IMG/VR virus record: IMGVR_UViG_3300021061_000025
Location: 1 to 49,644 of that record
DNA length: 49,644 nucleotides
DNA from: a virus
Strand: one strand, 5' to 3'
Shown here: positions 28,453 through 37,722 of the stretch, one piece after another
Layout: each line of letters starts with the position of its first letter
Numbering within the stretch: position 1 is the first letter of the stretch
Notes under the pieces: generated by a model
What the model was told of the DNA's origin: nothing
Seen by the model: the letters and a program-made list of their open reading frames with translations, nothing else
The model's database searches: none
Position numbers and translations under genes: made by a program

Positions 28453-29954
28453 CGGTCATCTTCGAACCGCACCCTGGGCCACAGACGAAGTTCATGCGCT
28501 TCGATGGGCGGTACGCCCTGTATGGAGGCGCGGCGAACTCCGGCAAGTCTCAGTGCCTCATGTTCGACCCGATGAGGCAGATTGAGGTCGAAACGAAGCG
28601 AGTCAACGCGGGAGAAATCCCGCAGTCAACCGGCAGGGCCATTTACTTCCGGCGCACGATGCCGGAGCTGCGGGAGATGATTGACCGCTCGAAGCGGTAT
28701 TTCCATCTCTGGGGCGCCCAGTGGATTGAGCAGGCCAAGACGTGGACGTTCCCATGTGGCTACAAATACATGTTCGGCCAGATGGAGGAGACCTCCGACT
28801 GGATCAAGTACTACGGCTTTGAGTTCTCGGAAATCATCTTCGACGAGCTCACTACGTTCACAGAAGAGCAGTTCGACCAGATGGATACCCGTCTCCGGTC
28901 GTCTGACCCGGTCCTCAAGAACATGCTTTACATGCGGGCAGGGACTAACCCCGTCGGCATTGGCCTAGAGTGGGTCCGAAAGCGCTTCGTGGAGCCCGCC
29001 CCTCCCGGGACTCCCGTCGTTCGAAGGGTGAAAACTCCAGTCGTCGAGAACGGGATACTCCATTACGAGTACGTCGAGCACAAACAAATCTTCATCCCAG
29101 CCAAGGTCTCCGATAACCCATCGGTAGACCAGGCCCAGTACGCCGCGACGCTCGTAACGAAGTCGAACGCAGTCAAGCGGCAGCTTCTCGACGGCGATTG
29201 GTACGTCGTATCAGGAGCCTTTCTCGCTGACCTCTGGGACCCGAACGTTCACGTCTGCGACCCGTTCCCGATTCCGAAGAGCTGGTACAAGTTCCGGAGC
29301 TGCGACTACGGGTACGCCAATCCCGCCTCGGTGTCTTGGTGGGCCGTGGACCCTGACAACAACTTCGTTTGCTTCCGGAACCTCACGGTCAAGAAGCACA
29401 ACGCGGAGATGCTCGCGGGGCGGATCAAGGAAATCGAGATGGAGCTAGGGCTGTGGGACATCGCCCGCGGCTGCTCGAGGCTAACTGGCCCCCTCGACTA
29501 CGAGGCCATGGCGAACCGGGGGCATATCGGTCCATCCATCGCCGAGACCATGTGGAACGTCGGCGTCCACTGGTTCTCCTGCACCAAGGACCGCAGGGGC
29601 GCAGCAGACCAAATTCGCTGGCGGCTCGCTCGCCGAACTGGGCACCCGACCATCAAAGACAAAGAGACGGGGAAGCCTGCCCTCATCATCCCCGGGATTC
29701 GCTGGTTCAAGACGTGTAAGGACCCGATTCGGACTCTTCCCGTTCTCCCGTCTGACGAGAACGACCCGGAAGTGCCCGACACGAAGGCGGACGACCACAA
29801 CTACGACGACACGTCTTACGCCTGCATGTCCCGCCCTCTCATCCCCGACCGAGAGAAGTCAGACGACGGATTCGACCAGGACGACCTATCCGCGGCTCGG
29901 CAGAAAGTCGCGCGCGGAGGCTCGCGAGGAAAACGCACCGGCTACCTGTGGTGA
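28449..29954 (+). CDS. terL: Terminase large subunit
   Basis: A 501-residue packaging motor. N-terminal ATPase: Walker A GGAANSGKS (residues 26-34), Walker B IIFDEL (129-134, D132-E133), and a GTNP-type coupling motif. C-terminal RNase H-like nuclease: D in SCDYGYANP near residue 283 and an acidic DDHNYDDTSY segment near 450. It translocates DNA into the prohead using ATP and makes the cuts that start and end packaging. GTG start chosen because it overlaps the previous stop; the longer in-frame reading to 28419 overlaps another gene. Confidence 0.93.
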   Translation: MTVIFEPHPGPQTKFMRFDGRYALYGGAANSGKSQCLMFDPMRQIEVETKRVNAGEIPQSTGRAIYFRRTMPELREMIDRSKRYFHLWGAQWIEQAKTWTFPCGYKYMFGQMEETSDWIKYYGFEFSEIIFDELTTFTEEQFDQMDTRLRSSDPVLKNMLYMRAGTNPVGIGLEWVRKRFVEPAPPGTPVVRRVKTPVVENGILHYEYVEHKQIFIPAKVSDNPSVDQAQYAATLVTKSNAVKRQLLDGDWYVVSGAFLADLWDPNVHVCDPFPIPKSWYKFRSCDYGYANPASVSWWAVDPDNNFVCFRNLTVKKHNAEMLAGRIKEIEMELGLWDIARGCSRLTGPLDYEAMANRGHIGPSIAETMWNVGVHWFSCTKDRRGAADQIRWRLARRTGHPTIKDKETGKPALIIPGIRWFKTCKDPIRTLPVLPSDENDPEVPDTKADDHNYDDTSYACMSRPLIPDREKSDDGFDQDDLSAARQKVARGGSRGKRTGYLW

Positions 29955-29958
29955 CCAC

Positions 29959-32193
29959 ATGGAAACTGAAGAGACCACCAGCGCCCCAATCGACATGCTC
30001 GACCCGATGGCAGAGATGCCAGAGGAGAAGCCGGAACTCCCTCTGACCGCTGCCGTAGACGGCTACGCGCCGGAGTCAGTGAACCTCGCCGACCAGCTCA
30101 CGCCCGAGGAGTCGAGAAAGCTCGTTGACACGGCGATTCAGAACTACGACCGCGACTGGGACTCGTCCACCGAGTATCGGAATCGCCGCGACAACATCCT
30201 TCGCCTCTACCTGGGAATCATGCCTCCCGGGGAAGACGGGGATATGCGGGCCCAGATTCACTACCCCATCATCGCCACGGCCGTACAGCGGATGCAGGCC
30301 CGTACCTACGACCAGCAGTTTCCATCGAACGGAGAATACTTCGGCGTTCGGCCTACCGACGCCATGGACCTCGAACGGTCCGTCCGGGTGGCGAAGCACC
30401 TCAACTGGCAAGTTCAACACCAAATCCCCGAGTACGTTCCGAACCACGACGTCCTCATCCAGCAGTGGTATCTGTACGGCTCGGCGTTCTCCTACCTCTA
30501 CTGGGACCCGGTCAAGAACCGTCCCTGTCACGAGGCGTGCCGAACGGAAGACATCGTTATCTCTTACACGGAGAGGGACACGTCTCCGAGCATGGAGAAC
30601 GTCTCTCGGATAACCCGGATTCTCCGGAAGTACCGACACGAGCTCTACCAGCTCGCCGACCTCGGCTACTACTCGAACATAGAGGGCATCTACAAGGACC
30701 CAGACAAGGAGGCTCCTTCTGGCGATTCCACGGACGACCAGAAAGACCGCCCCATCACAGAGACCATCGACTCGGCCTCTGGAGTCGAAAAGCCAACGGA
30801 CGATTTGTCTGCCCCCCGCAAGCTCATCGAGCAGCATTGCTGGTATCGGCTTCCAGGAGAAAAGCGAGACCGACCAGTCATTATCACGATTGACCTCGCG
30901 TCCCGGACTCTCCTCTGCCTGAAGCTCCGCGAAGACGAGGACCCGGAAGACCGGGCAAGGTACAACCGGGAGAAGAAGGCGAACCAGGCCCAATACGACC
31001 TCGCGATTCAGCAGTACGAGGCCAACATGGCGTCCTACCTCCAGGGCATGCCGGCGCCCGACATGACCGGGATGCCGATGCCTGGCGAGGCGACGCAGAC
31101 CGCCCCCCCTGCCCCGGGCGAGACGACGGCGACCATGCCGGGAATCGACCCGAACATGCCCCAACCGCCTCCGCCGCCGGCCGAGCCGGAAGCCCCGCGG
31201 ATGGTTCCCATCAACTTCTTTACGCACTTCATCTGCATTCCTAACCCGGAAGGCTTCTACGGCCTCGGTATCGGCTTCCTGCTCGAGGGCCACAACATGG
31301 TAGCCGACACGATTGCCTCCCAAATCGTCGACGCTGGGACTCTGGCCAATACGAAGACCTTCATCTACTCGCGGCAGAACAAGCTGACCCGCGGAGAGTG
31401 GAAGATTCGCCCGGGGGCCGGCAACGAGTCGGACCTCAGCCCGCAGGACCTAAAAAACGGCATCTTCATGCTGGACTTCAAGGGCCCTGACGCAGCCCTC
31501 GCCAGCTTCATCAAGGACCAGAAGGAAGAGGCGGAGGCGCTCTCTGGCGCGAACGAGATTCTCTCCGGCGAAGTCGGCGGGTCGAACGAGACCGCCACCA
31601 CGACGCAGATTCGTATCAGCCAAGCCTTGGCGGCCATCTCCATCCAGAACAAGCGCTACACGAGGTCGCGAACCGTCGAGGGACAGAAGCTAGCCCGCCT
31701 GAACTCTGTCCACCTGGGGGACGCGGAGTACTTCACGGTGGTTGACCCGATGAAGATGATTCCCGGCCAGACGCCGGTAATCGACCCCGTGACCGGCCAG
31801 CCGTCACTCCCAGGAGTGACCCAGGAGCCCATCGCCCGCATGGACTACCTGGAAGACGTCGATATCACCGTCACAGCCGACCCGCGCATGGCTTCCCAGC
31901 CCCAGCGCTTCCAGGAGGCATTGAAGGCCTGGGAAATCGTCAACACCTCGCCTCTCCTGGCTCAGAACCCGATGCTGGTCATGGCCTGCGCGAAAAACAT
32001 CTTCGTGGCGATGGACCGGCCAGACCTAGTCGCAACTCTCGGCATGACGCCGATGATGCCGGCGATGCCAGGGCAGCCCCAGGGACAGCCCCCACAGCAG
32101 GGAGGCCCGCCCAAGCCAGAAGACCCGGGGCAAGAAGTTCCGAACGCCGGCCCAACCCCGGCGAATGAACCCTTCATGAACCAAGGAGCGTGA
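29959..32193 (+). CDS. Portal protein (podovirus P22 type)
   Basis: A 744-residue portal ring subunit, the DNA gate at the capsid vertex. The N-terminus (LVDTAIQNYDRDWDSSTEYRN; RRDNILRLYLGIMPP) and the helix-rich crown fit P22-like portals. Residues about 355-415 are an unusual Pro/Met-rich insertion (APDMTGMPMPGE) likely in the loop/clip region. The C-terminal end is another Pro/Met/Gln-rich stretch. Follows the terminase by four bases. Confidence 0.85.
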   Translation: METEETTSAPIDMLDPMAEMPEEKPELPLTAAVDGYAPESVNLADQLTPEESRKLVDTAIQNYDRDWDSSTEYRNRRDNILRLYLGIMPPGEDGDMRAQIHYPIIATAVQRMQARTYDQQFPSNGEYFGVRPTDAMDLERSVRVAKHLNWQVQHQIPEYVPNHDVLIQQWYLYGSAFSYLYWDPVKNRPCHEACRTEDIVISYTERDTSPSMENVSRITRILRKYRHELYQLADLGYYSNIEGIYKDPDKEAPSGDSTDDQKDRPITETIDSASGVEKPTDDLSAPRKLIEQHCWYRLPGEKRDRPVIITIDLASRTLLCLKLREDEDPEDRARYNREKKANQAQYDLAIQQYEANMASYLQGMPAPDMTGMPMPGEATQTAPPAPGETTATMPGIDPNMPQPPPPPAEPEAPRMVPINFFTHFICIPNPEGFYGLGIGFLLEGHNMVADTIASQIVDAGTLANTKTFIYSRQNKLTRGEWKIRPGAGNESDLSPQDLKNGIFMLDFKGPDAALASFIKDQKEEAEALSGANEILSGEVGGSNETATTTQIRISQALAAISIQNKRYTRSRTVEGQKLARLNSVHLGDAEYFTVVDPMKMIPGQTPVIDPVTGQPSLPGVTQEPIARMDYLEDVDITVTADPRMASQPQRFQEALKAWEIVNTSPLLAQNPMLVMACAKNIFVAMDRPDLVATLGMTPMMPAMPGQPQGQPPQQGGPPKPEDPGQEVPNAGPTPANEPFMNQGA

Positions 32194-32194
32194 C

Positions 32195-32404
32195 ATGGCT
32201 GAAATCGGAGAGAGCGAGTGGAAAGAGTGGCGAGAGAGCGCCGCTACCAAGGCTTACATGGGTCGCCTAGGCGAGCTGATTTCCGAGACCCAACGCGAGG
32301 CGCTGTTGGCCATTTGCTCGGGAGACGTCACCCGGGCGACGTGCTGTGCGGGAAAGTCGGATGGGTTCAGCACAGCAATTCGCCTTGCCGAGGTGGCGTC
32401 GTGA
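32195..32404 (+). CDS. Small hypothetical protein after portal
   Basis: A 69-residue protein one base after the portal stop. Helical and acidic (GESEWKEWRESAATKAYMG; LGELISETQREALL), then CSGDVTRATCCAG, a tight Cys group. It could assist portal or scaffold. It joins the GroES-like gene by GTGA. Confidence 0.5.
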   Translation: MAEIGESEWKEWRESAATKAYMGRLGELISETQREALLAICSGDVTRATCCAGKSDGFSTAIRLAEVAS

Positions 32405-32844
32405 GCAAGCTGGCCGAGCGGATCAAGAAGTACGGCATCCCCAAAATCCCGGGCCTGCCGAAGGGAAAGGTAGTCCTCGTGTTCCGCCTCCCGGCCGAGG
32501 AAGTGACAGCCGGCGGAATCATCCTGACCGAGGACACAAAGGAGCCGAAGTTCCGTGGCGTATTGCTGGCGGCCGGCTTAACCGCCCGCGACGAGATGCG
32601 CGACCATCTCTTCGAGATTGGCGACATTGTCGAGTTTGGGCGCTTTGCTGGGTGGGAGAAGGAGGTAGAGCGCAGCGCCATGGGCAAGGGGAAGTCCATC
32701 ATCGAGATGAAAATCGAAGACATCAACATCTCTGTCGATGGCCTGGAGCGTTTCGAGAACGACTACACCATCGAGTACGACGAGGAAACCGGCCAACACC
32801 ACTACGAACCGAAGAAAACCACCACCCGAAGAAAGGCTGCCTAA
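32401..32844 (+). CDS. GroES-like co-chaperonin
   Basis: A 147-residue protein. The core has the GroES layout: KVVLVFRLPAEEVTAGGIIL (residues 23-42) includes the mobile-loop GG-I-I-L (38-42) that contacts GroEL, then GVLLAAG, then FEIGDIVEFGRFAGWE, like VGDKVLFGKYSG, and IIEMKIEDI near the end. An extra Lys/Glu-rich tail follows. Placed between portal and scaffold, it would help GroEL fold the capsid protein, as gp31 does for T4. GTG start in a GTGA overlap. The match is by pattern, but the mobile loop is convincing. Confidence 0.78.
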   Translation: MSKLAERIKKYGIPKIPGLPKGKVVLVFRLPAEEVTAGGIILTEDTKEPKFRGVLLAAGLTARDEMRDHLFEIGDIVEFGRFAGWEKEVERSAMGKGKSIIEMKIEDINISVDGLERFENDYTIEYDEETGQHHYEPKKTTTRRKAA

Positions 32845-33753
32845 ATGAGCGTCAACGGCGAAGCACTAGAAACCCCCGAAGTCGAGACCGAGGTAGAGAC
32901 TCCCGAAGTCGAGACACCGGAAACCGGCGCGTCGGAGGAAGTCACTCCTATTGACCGCCCGACTCGGGCAGAGAAGCGCGCGGCGCGAGCCGCCGAGAAC
33001 AACGCCCGCCGGGAACTGGACACCATCCGCCAGACGCTCGAGCAAGAGCGAAAGGCCCGAGAAGACGCTGCCCGTGAGCTGGCCGAGCTCAAAGGCTACG
33101 TCCAAAGCCAGCGGGAGAGAGAGACCGCCGGTCGACAGCAGGACGAAACCCAGCAGAAGCTCGCCGAACTCCGCCGCCGGGCCAAGGAGCACCTAAGCGC
33201 CTCGGCCAACGCCAAGAGCCCAGAGGTAGCGGACAGGGAGTTCGACCGTTACCAGGAGCTAAACGAGGAAATCGCCGAGCTTCGAGCGGAGCGGAGACTG
33301 GCCCCCCGCTTTCAGCAGCAGCAGTCCGGAGTGGATCACGCCGTGACCGCGTACGGAATTCAGCTCATGCAGGAATTCCCCGCGCTCAACACAAACGCTG
33401 CCTACAGGCACGCCGTCCAGGGACTCGCGAGCGAATGGGCGCGCGAGAAGAACGCGCAGCATCCGGCTCAATTGCATGCAATCGCTCGCGCAGCAGCGGC
33501 GGAAGTGGCTAAGACCATGGGCGTCGGAGGCCAGGCGCCGCCATCGCAGAAGTCTCGTAGCGCATACAACGGCGTTGCATCCCGAGAAGGCGACCACGGG
33601 GGAGGGGGAACCCCAGTCCAGCGATACAACCCGGCCACGATGAGCAAGGACGAGCGAAAGCTGGCCGAGCAGGCGTTCCCGAAGCTCGACTCCACCCAGG
33701 CCCACAAAGCATGGGCCGCCAAGATGAACGCCCACTTTTCGAAGAAGGAGTAG
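32845..33753 (+). CDS. Scaffolding protein candidate
   Basis: A 302-residue protein: a very acidic repetitive start (ETPEVETEVETPEVE, residues 9-23), then long charged coiled-coil helices (about 40-150, RELDTIRQTLEQERKARED), Gln-rich middle and a basic helical end with a C-terminal KLDSTQAHKAWAAKM. The composition and position immediately before the capsid genes match scaffolds that shape the prohead and are later lost. No protease gene is seen. Confidence 0.7.
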   Translation: MSVNGEALETPEVETEVETPEVETPETGASEEVTPIDRPTRAEKRAARAAENNARRELDTIRQTLEQERKAREDAARELAELKGYVQSQRERETAGRQQDETQQKLAELRRRAKEHLSASANAKSPEVADREFDRYQELNEEIAELRAERRLAPRFQQQQSGVDHAVTAYGIQLMQEFPALNTNAAYRHAVQGLASEWAREKNAQHPAQLHAIARAAAAEVAKTMGVGGQAPPSQKSRSAYNGVASREGDHGGGGTPVQRYNPATMSKDERKLAEQAFPKLDSTQAHKAWAAKMNAHFSKKE

Positions 33754-33980
33754 CGTTTCTGAGTTGCAGTTTGAAACTATTTGCAGGGAGACCAACAAAC
33801 CAGATTGACTGATTGACGTAGCCGCTGGACCATTGATCAACGACCACAGTTCTTCCCAGGACTGGTTCGGTTGCTGAATCGACCGCCGGGAAACCGGGTC
33901 TGGTTGCCGAAACAGGGAATCGCCCTTGCGCTTGCCGAGCGCAGCACGGAGCGCCCCCGAATCAGGCGACGGAGACCCGA
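33754..33980. other. Non-coding block before capsid genes
   Basis: This 227-base gap is the longest in the late operon. It starts AT-richer than its neighbours (TTGCAGTTTGAAAC) and has two short imperfect repeats, GGTTCGGTTGCTGAATCG and GGTTGCCGAAAC, in its second half. No frame longer than 60 codons is convincing. It may hold an extra promoter or an mRNA-processing element that raises capsid expression. Confidence 0.4.
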
Positions 33981-34370
33981 ATGCCTCGACGCAAGCGAAT
34001 CGACCCGGTAGACGCCCCGATTGACGGGGACTACGAGAAGCACGTTGTCCTGAACAAGGACAAGGGCAAGCATTACGCCTGGATTCACCCGGACGACCTG
34101 GGTACCGCGAGGGCCCGGGGGATGGTGAAGACCGAGCGGCGAGCGGACGGCCCGAAGAGCCCCGCTGAAATTTACGACGATGGCGATATCCGCGTCGGTG
34201 ACCTGGTGCTCATGGAGCAGCCCAAGGAACTGTACGAGAAGCGCCAGAGGGCCGAGCAGGCCCGCTTCGCTCAACGCATGGGCGGAGAGCAGCAAGCAAT
34301 CCAAGACCACATCCGCCGCACCGGGGGTGCCGGCGAAACCAACAAGTTCCACGTCCAGGTTTCGAACTGA
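33981..34370 (+). CDS. Small head protein candidate
   Basis: A 129-residue protein: basic start (RRKRIDPVDAPIDGDYEKHV), a strand-helix middle, then charged helices (LYEKRQRAEQARFAQRMG). Located before the capsid and decoration genes, perhaps a head or neck component. The ribosome site GGCGACGGAG is plausible upstream of the ATG. Confidence 0.5.
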   Translation: MPRRKRIDPVDAPIDGDYEKHVVLNKDKGKHYAWIHPDDLGTARARGMVKTERRADGPKSPAEIYDDGDIRVGDLVLMEQPKELYEKRQRAEQARFAQRMGGEQQAIQDHIRRTGGAGETNKFHVQVSN

Positions 34371-34383
34371 GGAGCGCTGACCA

Positions 34384-35022
34384 ATGGCAAACGTCACTCT
34401 AGGCGGGTTCCGGGTCTGGGGGACCCTGACCGGCGGACCTGGTGTCATTCCCCACCCAATCGTCGCTGAGGTCGCGAGCGGCTACGCAACTGCCCTCGCG
34501 GTCGGCGACATCATCATCCCGGTCTCTGACGGGACCGTGGCTCGCGCGGCTGCCTCTGACAACGGAAAGTTGCTGGGCGTCATTATCGGCATGTCGAAGG
34601 TGGTCTCTGGCAAACGCCAGCCCACCAACTACATTGCCGCCTCGTCGACGTTCTCCCCCTCGACGGTCGGTTCGCCCAATGCGAACTACGTCGAATACGT
34701 CCCCCTTACCGGGGATGTGGTTCTCGAGGTCGACGCCGACGACGGGACCACGGCAACGACCATCGCCGGTCAAATCGGGCTCATCGGCGAGAACGCCGAC
34801 CTTGCGACTGGGACGGCAAACGCGACTACCGGCGTGTCGGGCTTCGCCCTGGACATCTCGACCCACGCCACCACGGCGGCGAACTTCCGAATCATCACGA
34901 TCAACGGGTACACGACCGAAGGCCTCCAGTTGGTCGACAACGACCCGACGGCCACTCGGTTCAAGTTCCTCGTGACCTGTAACGAGGGCTTCCTTCCCCC
35001 CTACACCACGACGGGAATCTAA
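34384..35022 (+). CDS. Head decoration or minor capsid protein
   Basis: A 212-residue beta-rich protein with Thr/Ala/Gly/Val runs (GDIIIPVSDGTVARAAASDNGKL; DADDGTTATTIAGQIG), a typical composition of capsid decoration and coat-associated proteins. Preceded by a GAGGAG site. Directly upstream of the major capsid gene. Confidence 0.6.
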   Translation: MANVTLGGFRVWGTLTGGPGVIPHPIVAEVASGYATALAVGDIIIPVSDGTVARAAASDNGKLLGVIIGMSKVVSGKRQPTNYIAASSTFSPSTVGSPNANYVEYVPLTGDVVLEVDADDGTTATTIAGQIGLIGENADLATGTANATTGVSGFALDISTHATTAANFRIITINGYTTEGLQLVDNDPTATRFKFLVTCNEGFLPPYTTTGI

Positions 35023-35031
35023 GGAGCCGCC

Positions 35032-35934
35032 ATGCCGACGCCGGTTACTACCAACAACATCTCCTCGACTCTCAAGCCGACCCTGGACATCGTCTGGGGA
35101 GACCAGGTCAAGGGAAAGCTCGACTGGGAACAGTGCGGGTTCAAGGTCTCCAATACCACGGACGCCTACGTCGACGACCAGGAGTTCGCGCACACCGGCA
35201 TCATGCCGGCCAAGGCACAGGGCGCGATGATGGCCATCGACTCAGGGCAAGAGGGTTACTCGAAGCGGTACACGATAGTGACGTACGCGCTCCGCACGGT
35301 GGTGTCGCAGGAAGCCATCTCGGATTGCAAGTACGACCAGGCCATTAGCGATACGAAGTCGATTGCCCGCTCCGGGAAGCTCACCCAGGAGTTCCAAGCC
35401 GCCTCGGTCTTCATCAACTCCTTCTCCAGTTCCTACGTTGGCGGGGATGACAAGGCGCTCTGCGCCTCTGACCACCCGCTACCTAAGGGCGGAACGGCCT
35501 CCAACACCCTCTCGACGCCGATGTCTCTCTCGGAGACGGCTATCGAGACGATGTGGGCGGCCATGCAGAAGCTCCCCGGCTCGAACGGCTACATTCAGTC
35601 CGGTTACGAGCTCAAGAAGCTTGTCGTCCCGAAAGAACTTTGGTTCCGGGCGAACCGAATCCTGAAGTCCGAGCTTCAGAACGACACCGCCAACAACGCG
35701 AAGAACATCCTCAAGGGGATGGGCATCGAGATTGGCTCTAACCGTTACTTCACCAGCACCACGAACTGGTGGGGCGTTTCGGACCTCGACTCTGGCCTCC
35801 GCTTCATCTGGCGGGAAAAGCTGAAGTTCGACGAGGAGAACACCGCCTCGAACCTGACCAAGTCCTTCTACGGCTACCAGCGCTTCGCGGCGGGCTGGAC
35901 CGACTGGCGAGACGTCTACGGCTCGAGCATCTGA
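35032..35934 (+). CDS. Major capsid protein
   Basis: A 300-residue protein. Helix-strand pattern compatible with an HK97-type coat subunit: N-terminal arm, then YSKRYTIVTYALRTVVSQEAISDCKYDQ, the Ala/Ser-rich helix (FQAASVFINSFSSS) and a final GYQRFAAGWTDWRDVYGSSI. The strong SD AAGGAG sits eight bases upstream, as expected for the most abundant protein. It follows the decoration-like gene and precedes two beta-helix proteins. Confidence 0.75.
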   Translation: MPTPVTTNNISSTLKPTLDIVWGDQVKGKLDWEQCGFKVSNTTDAYVDDQEFAHTGIMPAKAQGAMMAIDSGQEGYSKRYTIVTYALRTVVSQEAISDCKYDQAISDTKSIARSGKLTQEFQAASVFINSFSSSYVGGDDKALCASDHPLPKGGTASNTLSTPMSLSETAIETMWAAMQKLPGSNGYIQSGYELKKLVVPKELWFRANRILKSELQNDTANNAKNILKGMGIEIGSNRYFTSTTNWWGVSDLDSGLRFIWREKLKFDEENTASNLTKSFYGYQRFAAGWTDWRDVYGSSI

Positions 35935-35943
35935 GGAGACCCC

Positions 35944-36888
35944 ATGGGAGTCACCGTAATCAACCAAGCGGGCCCATACTTCACTCCGACCGGGGCCTAC
36001 GTCCCGAGTGCGGGGGAGTGCTTCTACGTCGGAAGCTCTCTTCCCGCCGGGCAAATCGGAGAGAAGATTGCCGACAGGTTCTACACGACCACTGACAAGG
36101 CGCTCAACGCCTGCGTCTCTGGCCGTGGAGATACTGTCTACTGGCTCCCGGGGTACTCGGAGAGCATCGCCGCCGCCGATGCATGGTCGTCCCTCGGCAG
36201 CAAGACGGACGTTACCTGCGTCGGTCTCGGACGCGGGACGAACCGGGCGACGTTTATCTGGACCGCTGCCACCTCCACCGTCCTCATGGACGCGGCCAAC
36301 TTCCGCATCTCCAACGTCAACATGTACATGGCCGGCTCGACCGCTGCGACCGACGCCCTTACGGTTGCAGCTCCCATTACTGCCTCGGCCGCTGGCTGCG
36401 CCATCACGAACAGCTTCATCAACTTCGGGGTGGCTGCTGACAAGAAGGTGACAATCGGCATCACGACCACGGCGGCTGCCGATGACTTCCTGCTCGACAA
36501 CCTCCAGTGCGTCTCGGATACCGCGGCTGAGTGCACCACGTTCATTCAGTTCGTAGGGGCTGACCGGAGTGTTGTGAGGAACGTTTCGATCCAGGGGGCA
36601 ACCAGCTCCACCACGGTCGGGACGGTTCGCTTCCTGACCACCGCCTCCACCCAAATTTACTGGGAGAACTGCACCGTCCAGAACATGAAGGCCGCTTCTA
36701 TCCACGCGGTCACTTCGATGGCTGGCGTAACCGGGCAGGTTGTCAGGTGCAACTTCGGCATCCTCGACAACGCTACCCTGGCCGGCTGGGTTCCCTCTGG
36801 CGCTGGCAACGGTCCTCAGCTCTTCGGCTGCAAGACCACGAACCTGGCTGCTGAGAACGGCGCCGATACCACGCCGGTTAGCGCGTAA
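35944..36888 (+). CDS. Beta-helix head/decoration protein
   Basis: A 314-residue protein, with repeated short strands and Asn/Thr/Ala turns of about 22-25 residues (ANFRISNVNMYMAGSTA, AGCAITNSFINFGVAAD, ADDFLLDNLQCVSDTA), typical of right-handed beta-helices. It directly follows the capsid gene with GAGGAG upstream, so it is likely a head-attached fibre or decoration rather than a tailspike. The next gene has the same plan. Confidence 0.6.
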   Translation: MGVTVINQAGPYFTPTGAYVPSAGECFYVGSSLPAGQIGEKIADRFYTTTDKALNACVSGRGDTVYWLPGYSESIAAADAWSSLGSKTDVTCVGLGRGTNRATFIWTAATSTVLMDAANFRISNVNMYMAGSTAATDALTVAAPITASAAGCAITNSFINFGVAADKKVTIGITTTAAADDFLLDNLQCVSDTAAECTTFIQFVGADRSVVRNVSIQGATSSTTVGTVRFLTTASTQIYWENCTVQNMKAASIHAVTSMAGVTGQVVRCNFGILDNATLAGWVPSGAGNGPQLFGCKTTNLAAENGADTTPVSA

Positions 36889-36909
36889 ACACCTAGCCCG
36901 GAGGGGCGC

Positions 36910-37722
36910 ATGGCTAGCCCGAACATCTACAGCGGCGGCCTGAACCTCTCCGGGACGGTCTTCGCCGGTGGCCCGGAAATCCTCCAACTGGACCCCACCT
37001 ACCTATCAGGTGGGGTTCAGTGGGTGGACACCATCTCCGGCAACAACGCCAACGCCGGGACCGACCCGGAGCTGCCTGTCGCCACGCTTGCTCAGGCCGT
37101 AACGAACTCATCTGCCAACGGCGTCATCGTCATCGGAGCCGGGTCTTCCGAGTCCCTCAGCGGTTCGCAGAGCGTCGCCCTGGCCGGCCTGTTCATTGTC
37201 GGCTGTGGGGCTGGCTCTAGTCGCCCGCGCTATACCTGCACTGGGGCCGTCGACTTGCTGGCGGTATCCGCCGCTGGGGTGCGGATTCAGAATCTCTACT
37301 TTCCAGCCTCCACGGCCGCCGCCACCGCCCGTATCGCCTTCACCTCCACCAACGGCCTCGTCCGAGACTGCTATTTCGAGTGTGGGTCGTCCGACACCAA
37401 CCGGGCGGTTCGGGTCCACACCGGCGCCAACAGTACCCGCATTCGCGGCTGCACGTTCGCCGTGACGGCCTCCAGGCCGGCCATCGGGCTCGAGATATCG
37501 GCTGCCGTCACAGATACGGAGGTCGAAAGCTGCATCTTCTCTGGCGGGTCGTACGGATGGAGCGACTACGCCTTCAAGGTGTCCGCAGCTGCCACGCGCA
37601 TCGTCATCAACGACGTAACCCTGTCGAACCGCTCTGACTTCGGGGCGACTGTCACCGGGACCTCTTACCAGCTCTTCGGCCTGTCCAACGACGGGACTAG
37701 CAGGGCTCTCATCACGGCGTAA
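36910..37722 (+). CDS. Second beta-helix head/decoration protein
   Basis: A 270-residue protein with the same 20-odd-residue strand repeats (GVRIQNLYFPASTAAA, LVRDCYFECGSSD, TRIRGCTFAVTASR, TEVESCIFSGGSYG) as its upstream neighbour; possibly paralogues. The N-terminus is Gly/Ser-rich. GGAGGGGCGC precedes the ATG. Confidence 0.6.
   Translation: MASPNIYSGGLNLSGTVFAGGPEILQLDPTYLSGGVQWVDTISGNNANAGTDPELPVATLAQAVTNSSANGVIVIGAGSSESLSGSQSVALAGLFIVGCGAGSSRPRYTCTGAVDLLAVSAAGVRIQNLYFPASTAAATARIAFTSTNGLVRDCYFECGSSDTNRAVRVHTGANSTRIRGCTFAVTASRPAIGLEISAAVTDTEVESCIFSGGSYGWSDYAFKVSAAATRIVINDVTLSNRSDFGATVTGTSYQLFGLSNDGTSRALITA

Noticed and set aside
30076-31323. A 415-residue open frame on the minus strand opposite the portal gene
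   Set aside because: Low-complexity Val/Arg/Gly-rich translation typical of antisense to a GC-rich gene, no ribosome site and complete overlap with a well-supported gene.
35479-36987. A 502-residue minus-strand open frame opposite capsid and beta-helix genes
   Set aside because: Antisense shadow caused by high third-position GC on the plus strand; no domain pattern.
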